The translations under genes and the position numbers were made by a program. A stretch of 64,000 nucleotides of DNA from Bacillus multifaciens (GTDB lineage: Bacteria > Bacillota > Bacilli > Bacillales > Bacillaceae_G), in the NCBI RefSeq assembly GCF_030756675.1, contig NZ_JAVBXD010000004.1, forward strand, positions 124,001 to 188,000, given 5' to 3'. The notes under the pieces are model-generated. The model did no database searches and was not told the DNA's origin. It saw nothing but the letters and a program-made list of their open reading frames with translations. The first letter of the stretch is position 1. The number at the start of each line of letters is the position of its first letter. Positions 44,531 through 53,255 of the stretch are shown here, piece by piece.

Positions 44531-44974
44531 TTATTTAATCTCACGTTTCAAACTCATAACAATTTGCCTCTCAACGAATCCCATTTCTTTATACAACTCT
44601 TTCGCAAAATTCCCTGCAAATACATTCAAACGAATTTCTGAATACCCTAACTTATTGAGTTCATCAACTGCCGCTCGCATAAGCTGGCGTGAAAGACCTT
44701 GTCCACGATAAGATGATAATACATACAATTCATAAATAAAACCTAGTTCTTCTCCAGAAAAATAGTCCTTATTGCTTCCGATTAATACCCATCCCTTTAA
44801 AATATTACCTTGTTTACTAACAAGATAATACGCTCCTTTTTCTAAAAGTGGCATCGTAATTTCTAATACTTTTTCTTGCGTAAACTTACTCGTTTTCATT
44901 GTCCCTTCATATAACGAATCAGCTGCATGAGCTAAAATCTTTTCCGTATCCCCTTCGGTTGCTCTTTGGATCAT
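44531..44974 (-). CDS. GNAT family N-acetyltransferase
   Basis: A 147-aa single-domain GNAT: ELYVLSSYRGQGLSRQLMRAA is the acetyl-CoA loop and FAKELYKEMGFVERQIVM the end. GGAGGAGG before the ATG. Part of the GNAT/kinase run. Confidence 0.85.
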   Translation of the reverse strand: MIQRATEGDTEKILAHAADSLYEGTMKTSKFTQEKVLEITMPLLEKGAYYLVSKQGNILKGWVLIGSNKDYFSGEELGFIYELYVLSSYRGQGLSRQLMRAAVDELNKLGYSEIRLNVFAGNFAKELYKEMGFVERQIVMSLKREIK

Positions 44975-44992
44975 AAGAACCTCCTCCCTCTA

Positions 44993-45478
44993 TTAAACAT
45001 GCAATACCATTCTTAAAGTTTTCAGCATATGCCCATCAAAATCTTCTTCAAACGCATCTACCACTGCAAATCCTTTTGCGGTATAAAATGTTTTTCCGGT
45101 TTTATTCTCTGACTCTACGTTAATATAAATCTTCTTAACACCTTTTAACATTGTAATTCCTTTATGTAATAACGCTGTTCCTATGCCACTCCCCTGATAT
45201 GTGGGCAATAAATATATCGCCCCTAACTCAGCTTCATCTTGATGCTTGATTGGCGAAAAGTTGGCAAACCCTATAACTTTTCCATCTACTTCTCCTACAA
45301 ATAAATGTGAATGTTGTAAACGCTGCTTCATCATGTCACTAGAATAAGCATGCCCTAAAAATTTCTCTTGTACTGGTGCTGGAATAATGTCTTTATATGT
45401 ATCGTTCCATGAAGTCTTGGCCACGTATTGTACAGATGGAATATCTTCTTCTTTCATCTCACGAATCACAAAATCCAT
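44993..45478 (-). CDS. GNAT family N-acetyltransferase
   Basis: A 161-aa GNAT starting MDFVIREMKEEDIPSVQYVA after GAAGGAGG. Acetyl-CoA loop LLPTYQGSGIGTALLHKG, and GKTFYTAKGFAVVD. Eighteen bases from the next GNAT, so co-transcribed. Confidence 0.87.
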   Translation of the reverse strand: MDFVIREMKEEDIPSVQYVAKTSWNDTYKDIIPAPVQEKFLGHAYSSDMMKQRLQHSHLFVGEVDGKVIGFANFSPIKHQDEAELGAIYLLPTYQGSGIGTALLHKGITMLKGVKKIYINVESENKTGKTFYTAKGFAVVDAFEEDFDGHMLKTLRMVLHV

Positions 45479-45539
45479 AGAGGTTCCTCCTACTTCTTTA
45501 TATTTATCTTGCAAATCATTCATAGTCAGTGCAAATGGC

Positions 45540-46106
45540 TTATTTCCTCGCTGTTTTCATTTCTTCCCATTCCTCACGGATCATTCCCATCCGAATTGAA
45601 TCATAATACTCCCCATTATAATAACGACATTTTCTCATTCTTCCTTCTAACTGCATACCGATTTTCTCAGCTACTTTCATCATACGATTATTTCCTGACC
45701 ATGTCGTCAAACCGACCCTTCCGATCGTCATATGCTTGAATAGAAAATCAATATACATATTTAAAGCTTCCGTACCATAGCCTCCATTCCAATATGCTGG
45801 ATTGTAAATCGTAATGCCAATCTCTAGCCAACGTGACGGCTCATGTTCCCAGTAATACGTTACAATTCCTATAATTTCACCATCTTTTTCAATAAGAAAC
45901 TTTGAATATGGGTCTTTCATTAATTTAGAACGTAGTCCTTCTTGAAAAGTTGCAAACTCTTGTCTTACGAACGGAAAATACGGCGCATCCCATTTTTTCC
46001 ACTCTGGATGTTCTTCTCTAAAAACTTCCTGCCATAGCGGGTACAAATCCTCGTCTTCTATTGTTCGAATAACTACTTTTTCACCTTCTAAATACGTTTG
46101 TGTCAT
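45540..46106 (-). CDS. RimJ/RimL-type GNAT acetyltransferase
   Basis: A 188-aa protein: VVIRTIEDEDLYPLW, YNPAYWNGGYGTEALNMYIDF and KVAEKIGMQLEGRMRKCRYY are typical of the RimJ/L group that acetylates N-termini or small amines. First gene of the run. TAGGAGG before the ATG. Confidence 0.88.
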   Translation of the reverse strand: MTQTYLEGEKVVIRTIEDEDLYPLWQEVFREEHPEWKKWDAPYFPFVRQEFATFQEGLRSKLMKDPYSKFLIEKDGEIIGIVTYYWEHEPSRWLEIGITIYNPAYWNGGYGTEALNMYIDFLFKHMTIGRVGLTTWSGNNRMMKVAEKIGMQLEGRMRKCRYYNGEYYDSIRMGMIREEWEEMKTARK

Positions 46107-46264
46107 AGAATCCTCCTATAAACTCTTTCTTATCTTTTAGATGAACTTGATAATCATTATATTTTTTACTAGTTTTATTTATTATAATATTTTTTCTGAA
46201 AAATCAAAACAAATAGCTAATTATTTTGTATAATATTGTAAAAATGTGTTTTTGGAGGGGTTTT

Positions 46265-47167
46265 ATGTTAAGGAAGCTATGGAAATCTTTTATACACCTA
46301 CTAATCGTTTTCAGTACGTTACTTATTCTATTAAACATCCCAACTCTATTTATAAACGAAAGCGGAAACATTTCATTTCAACCAAGCCAATTCATACAAG
46401 CCATCACTAAAATGGGAAAACAAATTTTTTCTTTACAATCGCTTACTTTTCAAACTCCTGCACCTACAGGTAACTTGAAAACAGTTCCCTTGTTTCCTAG
46501 TGTATTAGAACCATACACTTATTCATTTACTATTTTATTTGCTGCCCTATTTCTTTCTATATTTGTTGCAGTAAGTATTGCTTATTTTTATTTTTTATCA
46601 TCAAAGTGGATTAAAAATATGATTCAGCGCACTGTTTTCGTATTGGAGGCCATCCCTGATGTAATGATTATGATTTGTATACAAATGTTTTTTATGTGGT
46701 ACTTTCGTCAAACTGGTGAATTACCGGTACATATTATGACATTCAACGAAAACAAAGCTTACATTCTCCCTATTCTTTGTTTGTCGGTACTTCCTACAAT
46801 TCAAATGTTTCGCATGATGATATTGTACATAGAGGAAGAGCGTATAAAACCGTATGTGGAAGTTGCCTATGGGAAAGGCCTTTCACCAAGTTATATCATT
46901 CGTAAACATTTATTTAAGAATATTTTCATTCATCTATTCCATCATTCAAAAATGATTTTTGTCTTTTTGCTTTCCAATTTATTTGTACTAGAATGCGTAT
47001 TTAACATATCAGGTATTATTCAATTCCTTATTCGCACAAATCATTTTTCAACATCTATTACATGTATTATACTTTTCATTATTGTTATGCCTTTTTACCT
47101 TTTGTTTCAAATTTGTTCTTATTTTATGAAGAAATGGCAAACTCAAATGAATGGAGAGATTATATGA
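46265..47167 (+). CDS. ABC transporter permease, OppB/DppB-like
   Basis: A 300-aa product with about six membrane segments, starting MLRKLWKSFIHLLIVFSTLL after GGAGGGG. A degenerate EAA loop (YVEVAYGKGLSPSYIIRKHLFKN) marks the ATPase contact. Its stop overlaps the next start as ATGA. No ATPase or binding protein gene is nearby. Confidence 0.82.
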   Translation: MLRKLWKSFIHLLIVFSTLLILLNIPTLFINESGNISFQPSQFIQAITKMGKQIFSLQSLTFQTPAPTGNLKTVPLFPSVLEPYTYSFTILFAALFLSIFVAVSIAYFYFLSSKWIKNMIQRTVFVLEAIPDVMIMICIQMFFMWYFRQTGELPVHIMTFNENKAYILPILCLSVLPTIQMFRMMILYIEEERIKPYVEVAYGKGLSPSYIIRKHLFKNIFIHLFHHSKMIFVFLLSNLFVLECVFNISGIIQFLIRTNHFSTSITCIILFIIVMPFYLLFQICSYFMKKWQTQMNGEII

Positions 47168-48210
47168 AGGCTATTTGGAAATCAAAACGTTTTGTTTTCG
47201 GATTAACGTATATCGTCGTACTTGTCATCTCTAGTTTTATTTACGGCTTTTATTTCAAAGAAGATACTTTAAAGCCAATGAGACTGTTATACAATGAGGA
47301 CGGCGAGTTAATTGCCGCTTCACCATTTTCACCAACACAAATGCCGCCGCTTGGTTCAGATCGTTTTGGCGAATCCATTTTCTTTCAAATTTTAGATGGT
47401 GCAAAGTTTACGATTTTATTCGCGATTGGAATAAGTTTATTTCGTGTTTTACTCGGTACAATGCTTGGTGTGTTATTAAGCTTATATGCAACGCGATTAA
47501 AATCTTTTGTAAAAACATGTACAGAAGTATTTTATTATTTACCAACCGTTTTCGTAGCATATATATTAATGCAGCCCATGAACAAAATGATTTTTTCAAA
47601 CTTAGATAATAAACTCTACGTGAACTTTTCTCTTCTATCTTATCAAGCGATCATCCTCGTCCTAGTTGTTTTACCTACTATAACAACATATGTCTCTTCT
47701 GAAATTGATGAATTTATGAAGCAAGAATATATTTTAAGTTCACAACTAATGGGTGCTAGCCGCATACACATTGTTCGTACACATTTACGCGTTTTACTTA
47801 AAGATCGCCTCTTCGTATTGTTTATGTAGCATATTATCCAAACCCTTCTTTTAGTTATCCATCTTGCTCTGGTGAAGCAATTTATCGGAGGGGTACAAAA
47901 GAAAAGTGCAGATATAGGAGAAGATAAGTTCATTTCACTTTCTAACGACTGGGCAGGACTTATCGGCCTCAACTATTTTGAACTAAATGTATCTATGTGG
48001 ATTGTTTTTAGCACACTTGTAGCTCTATTTCTAACTATCCTCATACTGAAGCTAATGACAACAGGAATTCAAGATGCTTTAGCCAAACAAGAATATTCTA
48101 TTAAAAAGATTGAAAGAAAAAAAGAAACATCTCAATACAAAAAGGATAAGCACTCCTTCACCTTCGCACAAAAAGAAGAACACCCTTATCGTTCTCCTGC
48201 AAATATGTAG
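47164..48210 (+). pseudogene. ABC transporter permease, OppC/DppC-like, with premature TAG
   Basis: The frame opens MKAIWKSKRFVFGLTYIVV, passes PLGSDRFGESIFFQIL and the EAA-type loop YILSSQLMGASRIHIVRTHL, then meets TAG at 47827-47829. It continues in the same frame (HIIQTLLLVIHLALVK) through the last membrane segments to a Lys/Glu-rich tail and stop at 48210. One C-to-T change in CAG would explain the stop. Coupled to the upstream permease by ATGA. Confidence 0.8.
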
Positions 48211-48225
48211 AAAGAAGGGATTAGC

Positions 48226-48444
48226 ATGAAAAATAAGTTCGGTTTAATTTTGCTATCTATCATTATTACCGTAAACATCATCCAATACTTTTTCTTACCG
48301 ACTGAAGTTGTCACAAAGTGGGATTTCAATGAAAATCCCACTTCCACTTTAACGAAAGGAACACATGTAACAATTGCTATTATTTTGTCATGCTTTATCA
48401 CTTTTTTATTTGAAGGTTTGTCACAATCTGCCCCTGTTCATTAA
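48226..48444 (+). CDS. Small membrane protein with DUF1648-like start, possibly truncated
   Basis: A 72-aa product after AAGAAGGGA: membrane helix FGLILLSIIITVNIIQYFFL, then LPTEVVTKWDFNENPTSTLTKG, which resembles the DUF1648 (SdpI N-terminal) pattern, and a second helix. The last 16 codons overlap antisense the end of the beta-helix gene, and the protein stops where its relatives would continue, suggesting a truncated end. Confidence 0.5.
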   Translation: MKNKFGLILLSIIITVNIIQYFFLPTEVVTKWDFNENPTSTLTKGTHVTIAIILSCFITFLFEGLSQSAPVH

Positions 48445-49942
48445 TCGTAACTCTCCATTTAGAAAGATCAGGGGCAGTCAAAACAACTCCTTTTCCAAAC
48501 TGTAATTCTACATCACCATATAATATTCCCCCAGCTGTCGACAACCAAGCAGCACCGTTTAGCATAGAAGATCTTGCAAAAATCCGATTCATTCGAAAAC
48601 GTTTATGATCCTGTATATATCCGCTTACTGTAATTCTCACTTTATATAACATGTTTGCTTTTACATGCGTTAAAACTATATCACCTACATTAAATTGTAC
48701 ATCTTTTGCTACAAACCATTTTCCAGTTGTACTTTGCAAATATTCAATTCGAATATTCTTCGGGGCTTCCTTCCAGCCAAAGTATATTCCAAAGCAATTC
48801 AACATTTGAATTGGATTTTTTGAAAAGTCTAATTCAATTACAACTGGTGTTGTTTCTGGAACATCTATATAGTTTATACTTTGTTCATCTATTAAATTAA
48901 AGCAATTGTTAATATTCCCACCATATGGTGCTTTTCCTGCAATTTGTTTCACTGTATAACGCAAATGAGCGTTTACTAAAATGTCATCTTGATTCCCTAT
49001 CATATGGGGTTTATCTAATGTCACAGGTAAAGAAACAAGTAGAGACTGTTCATATGTGGATGTGCAAACATTATATTGCCCTTGATCAATGATTGCTGTA
49101 GAAATAATATTAGAGTAGATATAATTCCGATGGGAAATAGAGGAGAATTCAACAACACTAGAGGGACTGCTCATCCGATACGTATCCCAAATCATACAAT
49201 CAAACGTATTATACGCACCAGAGCAACGAATTACCTTCTTTGTTTGTTGTCGGCACTGCACCTGTATACCAGTAAACATATTTCCAGAAATTTCATTCGG
49301 CAAATTACTGTTTCCATCAATTTCAACTCCATATTGACATCCATCAATAAAAATAGATTGAAATGTATTAGCATTAATCCAACAAGGTGTTTCCTTATCT
49401 GTGATATATTCCGTTTTTAAATATATCGCCGTTTGAAAATTTTTTATTTGTACAGATGATACTTTAAGAAAACTAATAAAATCCCATGCTTTTGCACAAT
49501 AGAGATGGATAGCAATTCCATTATATTGACCCGTATTATTAACAATATTAATATTTGTAATAAAGGTATGGTTATCTATTTCAATTTGCTGAGAGCCTTC
49601 TACATAAATAACAGATTTTTGAAAATCTTTATTCATAATTTCAATTGTTCCTCCAGAAATAGATGCGTTCTTTTTAAGCTCAAAAACATTAAAATTACCA
49701 TTTACCTTTAATATGACATCTGGATCTAAAAAAAGATGTACATTGGATTTAATCACAATAGGCTGAGAAATAGTATAAAACTGTACACCTGTTATCATTA
49801 CTTTTGACAAATGATTGACTACGCAATAATCAATTGCTTGTTGAATCGCTGAGGAACTGTCCACTATTGAATTCGGAATAGCTCCAAAACTATCTATATG
49901 AACAAAACCCTGACAATCTTCTTGAGATGAAAAAGAATTCAT
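48398..49942 (-). CDS. Parallel beta-helix (pectate-lyase superfamily) protein
   Basis: A 514-aa product without a signal peptide. DSFGAIPNSIVDSSSAIQQAID is the standard opening of the pectate-lyase-3 beta-helix fold; short repeating strands follow (FELKKNASISGGTIEIM, IEIDNHTFITNINIVNNTG) to about residue 300, then a beta-sandwich region and a C-terminal WRVTINEQGQIVTN, as in phage tail-spike and exopolysaccharide-associated proteins. It may cleave or bind the polymer made by the neighbouring locus. AAGGAGTG before the start. Confidence 0.75.
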   Translation of the reverse strand: MNSFSSQEDCQGFVHIDSFGAIPNSIVDSSSAIQQAIDYCVVNHLSKVMITGVQFYTISQPIVIKSNVHLFLDPDVILKVNGNFNVFELKKNASISGGTIEIMNKDFQKSVIYVEGSQQIEIDNHTFITNINIVNNTGQYNGIAIHLYCAKAWDFISFLKVSSVQIKNFQTAIYLKTEYITDKETPCWINANTFQSIFIDGCQYGVEIDGNSNLPNEISGNMFTGIQVQCRQQTKKVIRCSGAYNTFDCMIWDTYRMSSPSSVVEFSSISHRNYIYSNIISTAIIDQGQYNVCTSTYEQSLLVSLPVTLDKPHMIGNQDDILVNAHLRYTVKQIAGKAPYGGNINNCFNLIDEQSINYIDVPETTPVVIELDFSKNPIQMLNCFGIYFGWKEAPKNIRIEYLQSTTGKWFVAKDVQFNVGDIVLTHVKANMLYKVRITVSGYIQDHKRFRMNRIFARSSMLNGAAWLSTAGGILYGDVELQFGKGVVLTAPDLSKWRVTINEQGQIVTNLQIKK

Positions 49943-49997
49943 TTCCTACTATACACTCCTTTTATATACTTTCTATTATCATATGCTCGGCATACAA

Positions 49998-50192
49998 CAG
50001 GGGTATTCCATATATATCTATTTTAATTTTCCGGAATATTAGTTACTGCTATGCAGAATACAATATGACCGCTACTTGCTTTCACCTTTTGTTTTTAACC
50101 TTGCCTGTGGCAGAAAAAGTCCCTGACCGCTTTCTCACCTACCTAAAAAGAAAGAGGGTTTTTATGTCGATTTTTTATTTGTATTTATATAA
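49998..50192. repeat. Dispersed bcr-like repeat, copy C
   Basis: Shares TTACTGCTATGCAGAA, GCCTGTGGCAG, CCCTGACCGCTT and TTTTTATGTCG with copies A and B, more diverged. It separates the beta-helix gene from the glycosyltransferase operon. Confidence 0.65.
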
Positions 50193-50224
50193 TAAAACAA
50201 ACGACCTTTACGGTCGTTTGTTTA
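50193..50224 (-). terminator. Terminator of the exopolysaccharide operon
   Basis: Perfect 12-bp stem AAACAAACGACC / GGTCGTTTGTTT, containing the stop codon of the last gene in its loop. Confidence 0.85.
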
Positions 50225-51269
50225 CTAATTCGTATGTTCGAAAAGTAGCTTGTATCATATGATTCATTGAAAATGATGTTTCTACTTTTTCTCTCGCCTT
50301 CATTTTTAGCTGCTCTACCATAGGCTGATTTTCTCTTAACCTTTTAATATTTTGAGCAAATTCCCGCTCACAATACTGAGGTATCAGTATTCCGGTTTCC
50401 TCATTTTTGACTGCTTCTCTGACTCCACCAACATCAACTGACATAATTGGGGTTCCTACTGACATTGCTTCAATTATAGCCATAGGAAATATTTCTCGTG
50501 TAGAAGTCAAGATTAATAAATCTACGCTACAAATAAACTCATATGGATTCGCAACATTTCCTAACATCTTTACTTTATGTTGTAAATTATATTCCTCAAT
50601 CTTACTCGAAATATTTTCACGTTCTGGACCATCCCCAGCAATATAAAACATATAATCCTCTACATCTCTTAATTCATTTGCTATTTTAATAAAAAATGTA
50701 TGATTCTTTTCCTTAGACAACCTTGCTAAAATACCTATACGATACTTATCTTTTTTTCGTATAGGCTGAAATGCAAATTGTTCTATATCTACACCGTTAT
50801 ATATCGTCTGAACTTTTTTTTCATCTATACCAAGAGAAAGTAAATTTTCTCTTTCAAAATCACTAACAGTGATAATAACATCTACATATCGGTTCATTAT
50901 ATTTTTAAATAGCACAGGTGCTCTTTTCTCTAAAATTGTAACATTATGCTTTGTATAAATGAATTTAAAATCTCTTTTTATCAGCTGTTTTATCGCAAAA
51001 GAATATAATAACATTCTTAGACTATTGGCATGAATCAAATGAATTTGATTCGTTTTAACTATTTTACACAACTTAGACAAATTAGAGAGGTGATTGTTTC
51101 GACTAAGTGTAATGAAACATTCCTTCCGTACAATTTGATTATACAACTCTCCCTTTGCAGCAGCTGTAAACAATTGACCATTCATATCTTGCAAATGATT
51201 TTCTAACTTACAAAAATATACCTCTGCCCCCCCTGTTACAAGTTTATCCGTTAATAGCAATACATTCAT
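50208..51269 (-). CDS. GT4-family glycosyltransferase
   Basis: A 353-aa GT-B fold enzyme: N-terminal TDKLVTGGAEVYFCKLE, donor-site start IGILARLSKEKNHTFFIK and the EX7E motif REIFPMAIIEAMSVGTP. It overlaps the GT2 gene by four bases and probably adds one sugar to the lipid-linked repeat unit at the inner membrane face. Confidence 0.93.
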   Translation of the reverse strand: MNVLLLTDKLVTGGAEVYFCKLENHLQDMNGQLFTAAAKGELYNQIVRKECFITLSRNNHLSNLSKLCKIVKTNQIHLIHANSLRMLLYSFAIKQLIKRDFKFIYTKHNVTILEKRAPVLFKNIMNRYVDVIITVSDFERENLLSLGIDEKKVQTIYNGVDIEQFAFQPIRKKDKYRIGILARLSKEKNHTFFIKIANELRDVEDYMFYIAGDGPERENISSKIEEYNLQHKVKMLGNVANPYEFICSVDLLILTSTREIFPMAIIEAMSVGTPIMSVDVGGVREAVKNEETGILIPQYCEREFAQNIKRLRENQPMVEQLKMKAREKVETSFSMNHMIQATFRTYELVNKRP

Positions 51270-52066
51270 TTCTTTTTCCCCTCTACCAAATACCCCTTAT
51301 TTTTTTGATAAGCATGATATGCATATTTACTAAAATAAAACGCTGCTTTTACAACATGAAAAGACTCTTGCTGCCTTAATAATTTCCAATACTGAAGAGC
51401 TGCTTTCAATTTATTTCTCGATACAGAATTGTTTACAATTCGATATTTCGCTAACACTTGTTGCAGTCCATTTGCCTTATATCCTTGTTTTAATAACGAA
51501 AGCCATAATGCAGTATCTTCTGGCCTGATCATCGGCATTTCTACATGAGGAATTTTTGTCCGATCTAACATAACCGTTAAACATCCAATAATCGTATTAC
51601 CAACTAAATCATAATAATCAAGAGCAATCGGAGCTTGTACGTACACATCCAAATTTTCACCATCTTCATTTATATAACAATAAGAAGTATAAGAAAAAGC
51701 TACATTTTTTTCTTTCATAAAAGATATTTGTTCATACAATTTATGAGGAAACCATATGTCATCACTATCAAGAAATGCTACATATCTCCCTCTTGCATTC
51801 TTCAATCCTATATTTCTAGCCGCTGCAACCCCCACATTTCGCTTTAAAGAGAGTAATTGAATTCGAGAATCATTTTTTATACATTCTGTAATAATAGATA
51901 CAGAATCATCAGTAGAACCATCATCAATAATAATCATCTCCCATTGTTCATAGGTTTGCTGTTGTACAGATTGAATTGTCTCTGCTATAAAGCGAGCGCT
52001 ATTGTATGAGGGTGTAATTACTGAAACACAAGGATAAGTATTAGACTTCGGGACGTATATTTGCAT
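51266..52066 (-). CDS. GT2-family glycosyltransferase
   Basis: A 266-aa GT-A fold enzyme: VSVITPSYNSARFIAETIQSV, MIIIDDGSTDDSV and metal motif AFLDSDDIWFPH. It overlaps wzy by 26 bases. GAGGTAGAG site inside the upstream gene. Confidence 0.93.
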   Translation of the reverse strand: MQIYVPKSNTYPCVSVITPSYNSARFIAETIQSVQQQTYEQWEMIIIDDGSTDDSVSIITECIKNDSRIQLLSLKRNVGVAAARNIGLKNARGRYVAFLDSDDIWFPHKLYEQISFMKEKNVAFSYTSYCYINEDGENLDVYVQAPIALDYYDLVGNTIIGCLTVMLDRTKIPHVEMPMIRPEDTALWLSLLKQGYKANGLQQVLAKYRIVNNSVSRNKLKAALQYWKLLRQQESFHVVKAAFYFSKYAYHAYQKNKGYLVEGKKK

Positions 52067-53252
52067 GTTTCTCTACCTCACTTTCGGAATCCAAAATATA
52101 TTTCAGTGTAATTGCTAGAAATAAAAAGAAAGCTTCATTAATAATGAGAGATAGAGACATCATTTGGAGTATAAAAGCGATTAATGTTAATAGGAGGTAT
52201 ATTTGTTTATTGTGAAGTCGTTTTGTTACGATCGTTACCAAAAATAAGATTAGAAACGCAACATAAGAAAGAAATCCAAAAATACCAGATTCAGATAAAA
52301 TTTCTAATAAAGTATTATGAACATACAATTTTTTATTATAGCTATAAGCATAATAATCAGAAAAATTAAATGCTCCGATTCCAATATAAGGGCTGTCCCT
52401 AAAATATTGAAAAGCCTGCGTCCATAATTCGAGTCGACCGCTTCCATTGTCATTTGCGAAATCTTGTATGCGACTACTAATAATTTGTTCTATTTGTCCA
52501 GTTGTAATAATGTTCACTATACAAATAACAATAAAACTGAATGTAACTAAGGAGATTATTATCTTTATTTTATTCACTATATTTATCATCAAAATATAAA
52601 GTAACATTACAAGTAATAACGCTAGAATCCCTCCTCTCGAAAAGGTGAGTAAACTTGTACTAATACATAAAACAAATCCAATTATATTCTTGAACCCTCG
52701 TAAATGAGTTAAATAAAACGTAAAAAATAATGTATTGTAGAAAACAAAAATATTTGGATCATCTAACAATCCTATTAATCTTGGGTAATTCCGATCAATC
52801 ATTAGACCATAAGAGATAACCTCGCTCTCTGCACGAAAACCTGATTGCTGTAAACCAATGACATATAAGAGTAAACTTACTACATTAAAAACCAGCCCAG
52901 CATCCCCAATCCCTTTCTCGAGAGAAGAAATTGTCATACGTTCCATCATATATCTCATAATAAAATAGCATCCAAGTACAAGAACTACACCCAAAATAAT
53001 CCGAATACTTGTGTTTGTATAAATTGAGAATGCACCGCTTAAACAATATATTATATAAAACGACAGAAGCATAACTTCATAAGAATACAAGGAGCGAAAG
53101 TAAAAGTGAGGTACCACACAACAAAAATAGATAATTAGAAAAATCATATAGACTTTTAGCGAAAAACCTATATAAATATGATATTTACTTAACATTACAA
53201 ACAGAATAAATACAGATATAAACCTAGTAGAATGATTGGGGATATTTAACAT
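52041..53252 (-). CDS. Wzy-like O-antigen/exopolysaccharide polymerase
   Basis: A 403-aa polytopic protein with about ten membrane segments and a large outer loop holding GSGRLELWTQAFQYF and YIGIGAFNFSDYYA ... VHNTLLEILSESGIFGF, the pattern of the O-antigen ligase/Wzy family. It would join repeat units on the outer face of the membrane. Confidence 0.85.
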   Translation of the reverse strand: MLNIPNHSTRFISVFILFVMLSKYHIYIGFSLKVYMIFLIIYFCCVVPHFYFRSLYSYEVMLLSFYIIYCLSGAFSIYTNTSIRIILGVVLVLGCYFIMRYMMERMTISSLEKGIGDAGLVFNVVSLLLYVIGLQQSGFRAESEVISYGLMIDRNYPRLIGLLDDPNIFVFYNTLFFTFYLTHLRGFKNIIGFVLCISTSLLTFSRGGILALLLVMLLYILMINIVNKIKIIISLVTFSFIVICIVNIITTGQIEQIISSRIQDFANDNGSGRLELWTQAFQYFRDSPYIGIGAFNFSDYYAYSYNKKLYVHNTLLEILSESGIFGFLSYVAFLILFLVTIVTKRLHNKQIYLLLTLIAFILQMMSLSLIINEAFFLFLAITLKYILDSESEVEKHANIRPEV

Positions 53253-53255
53253 ATT

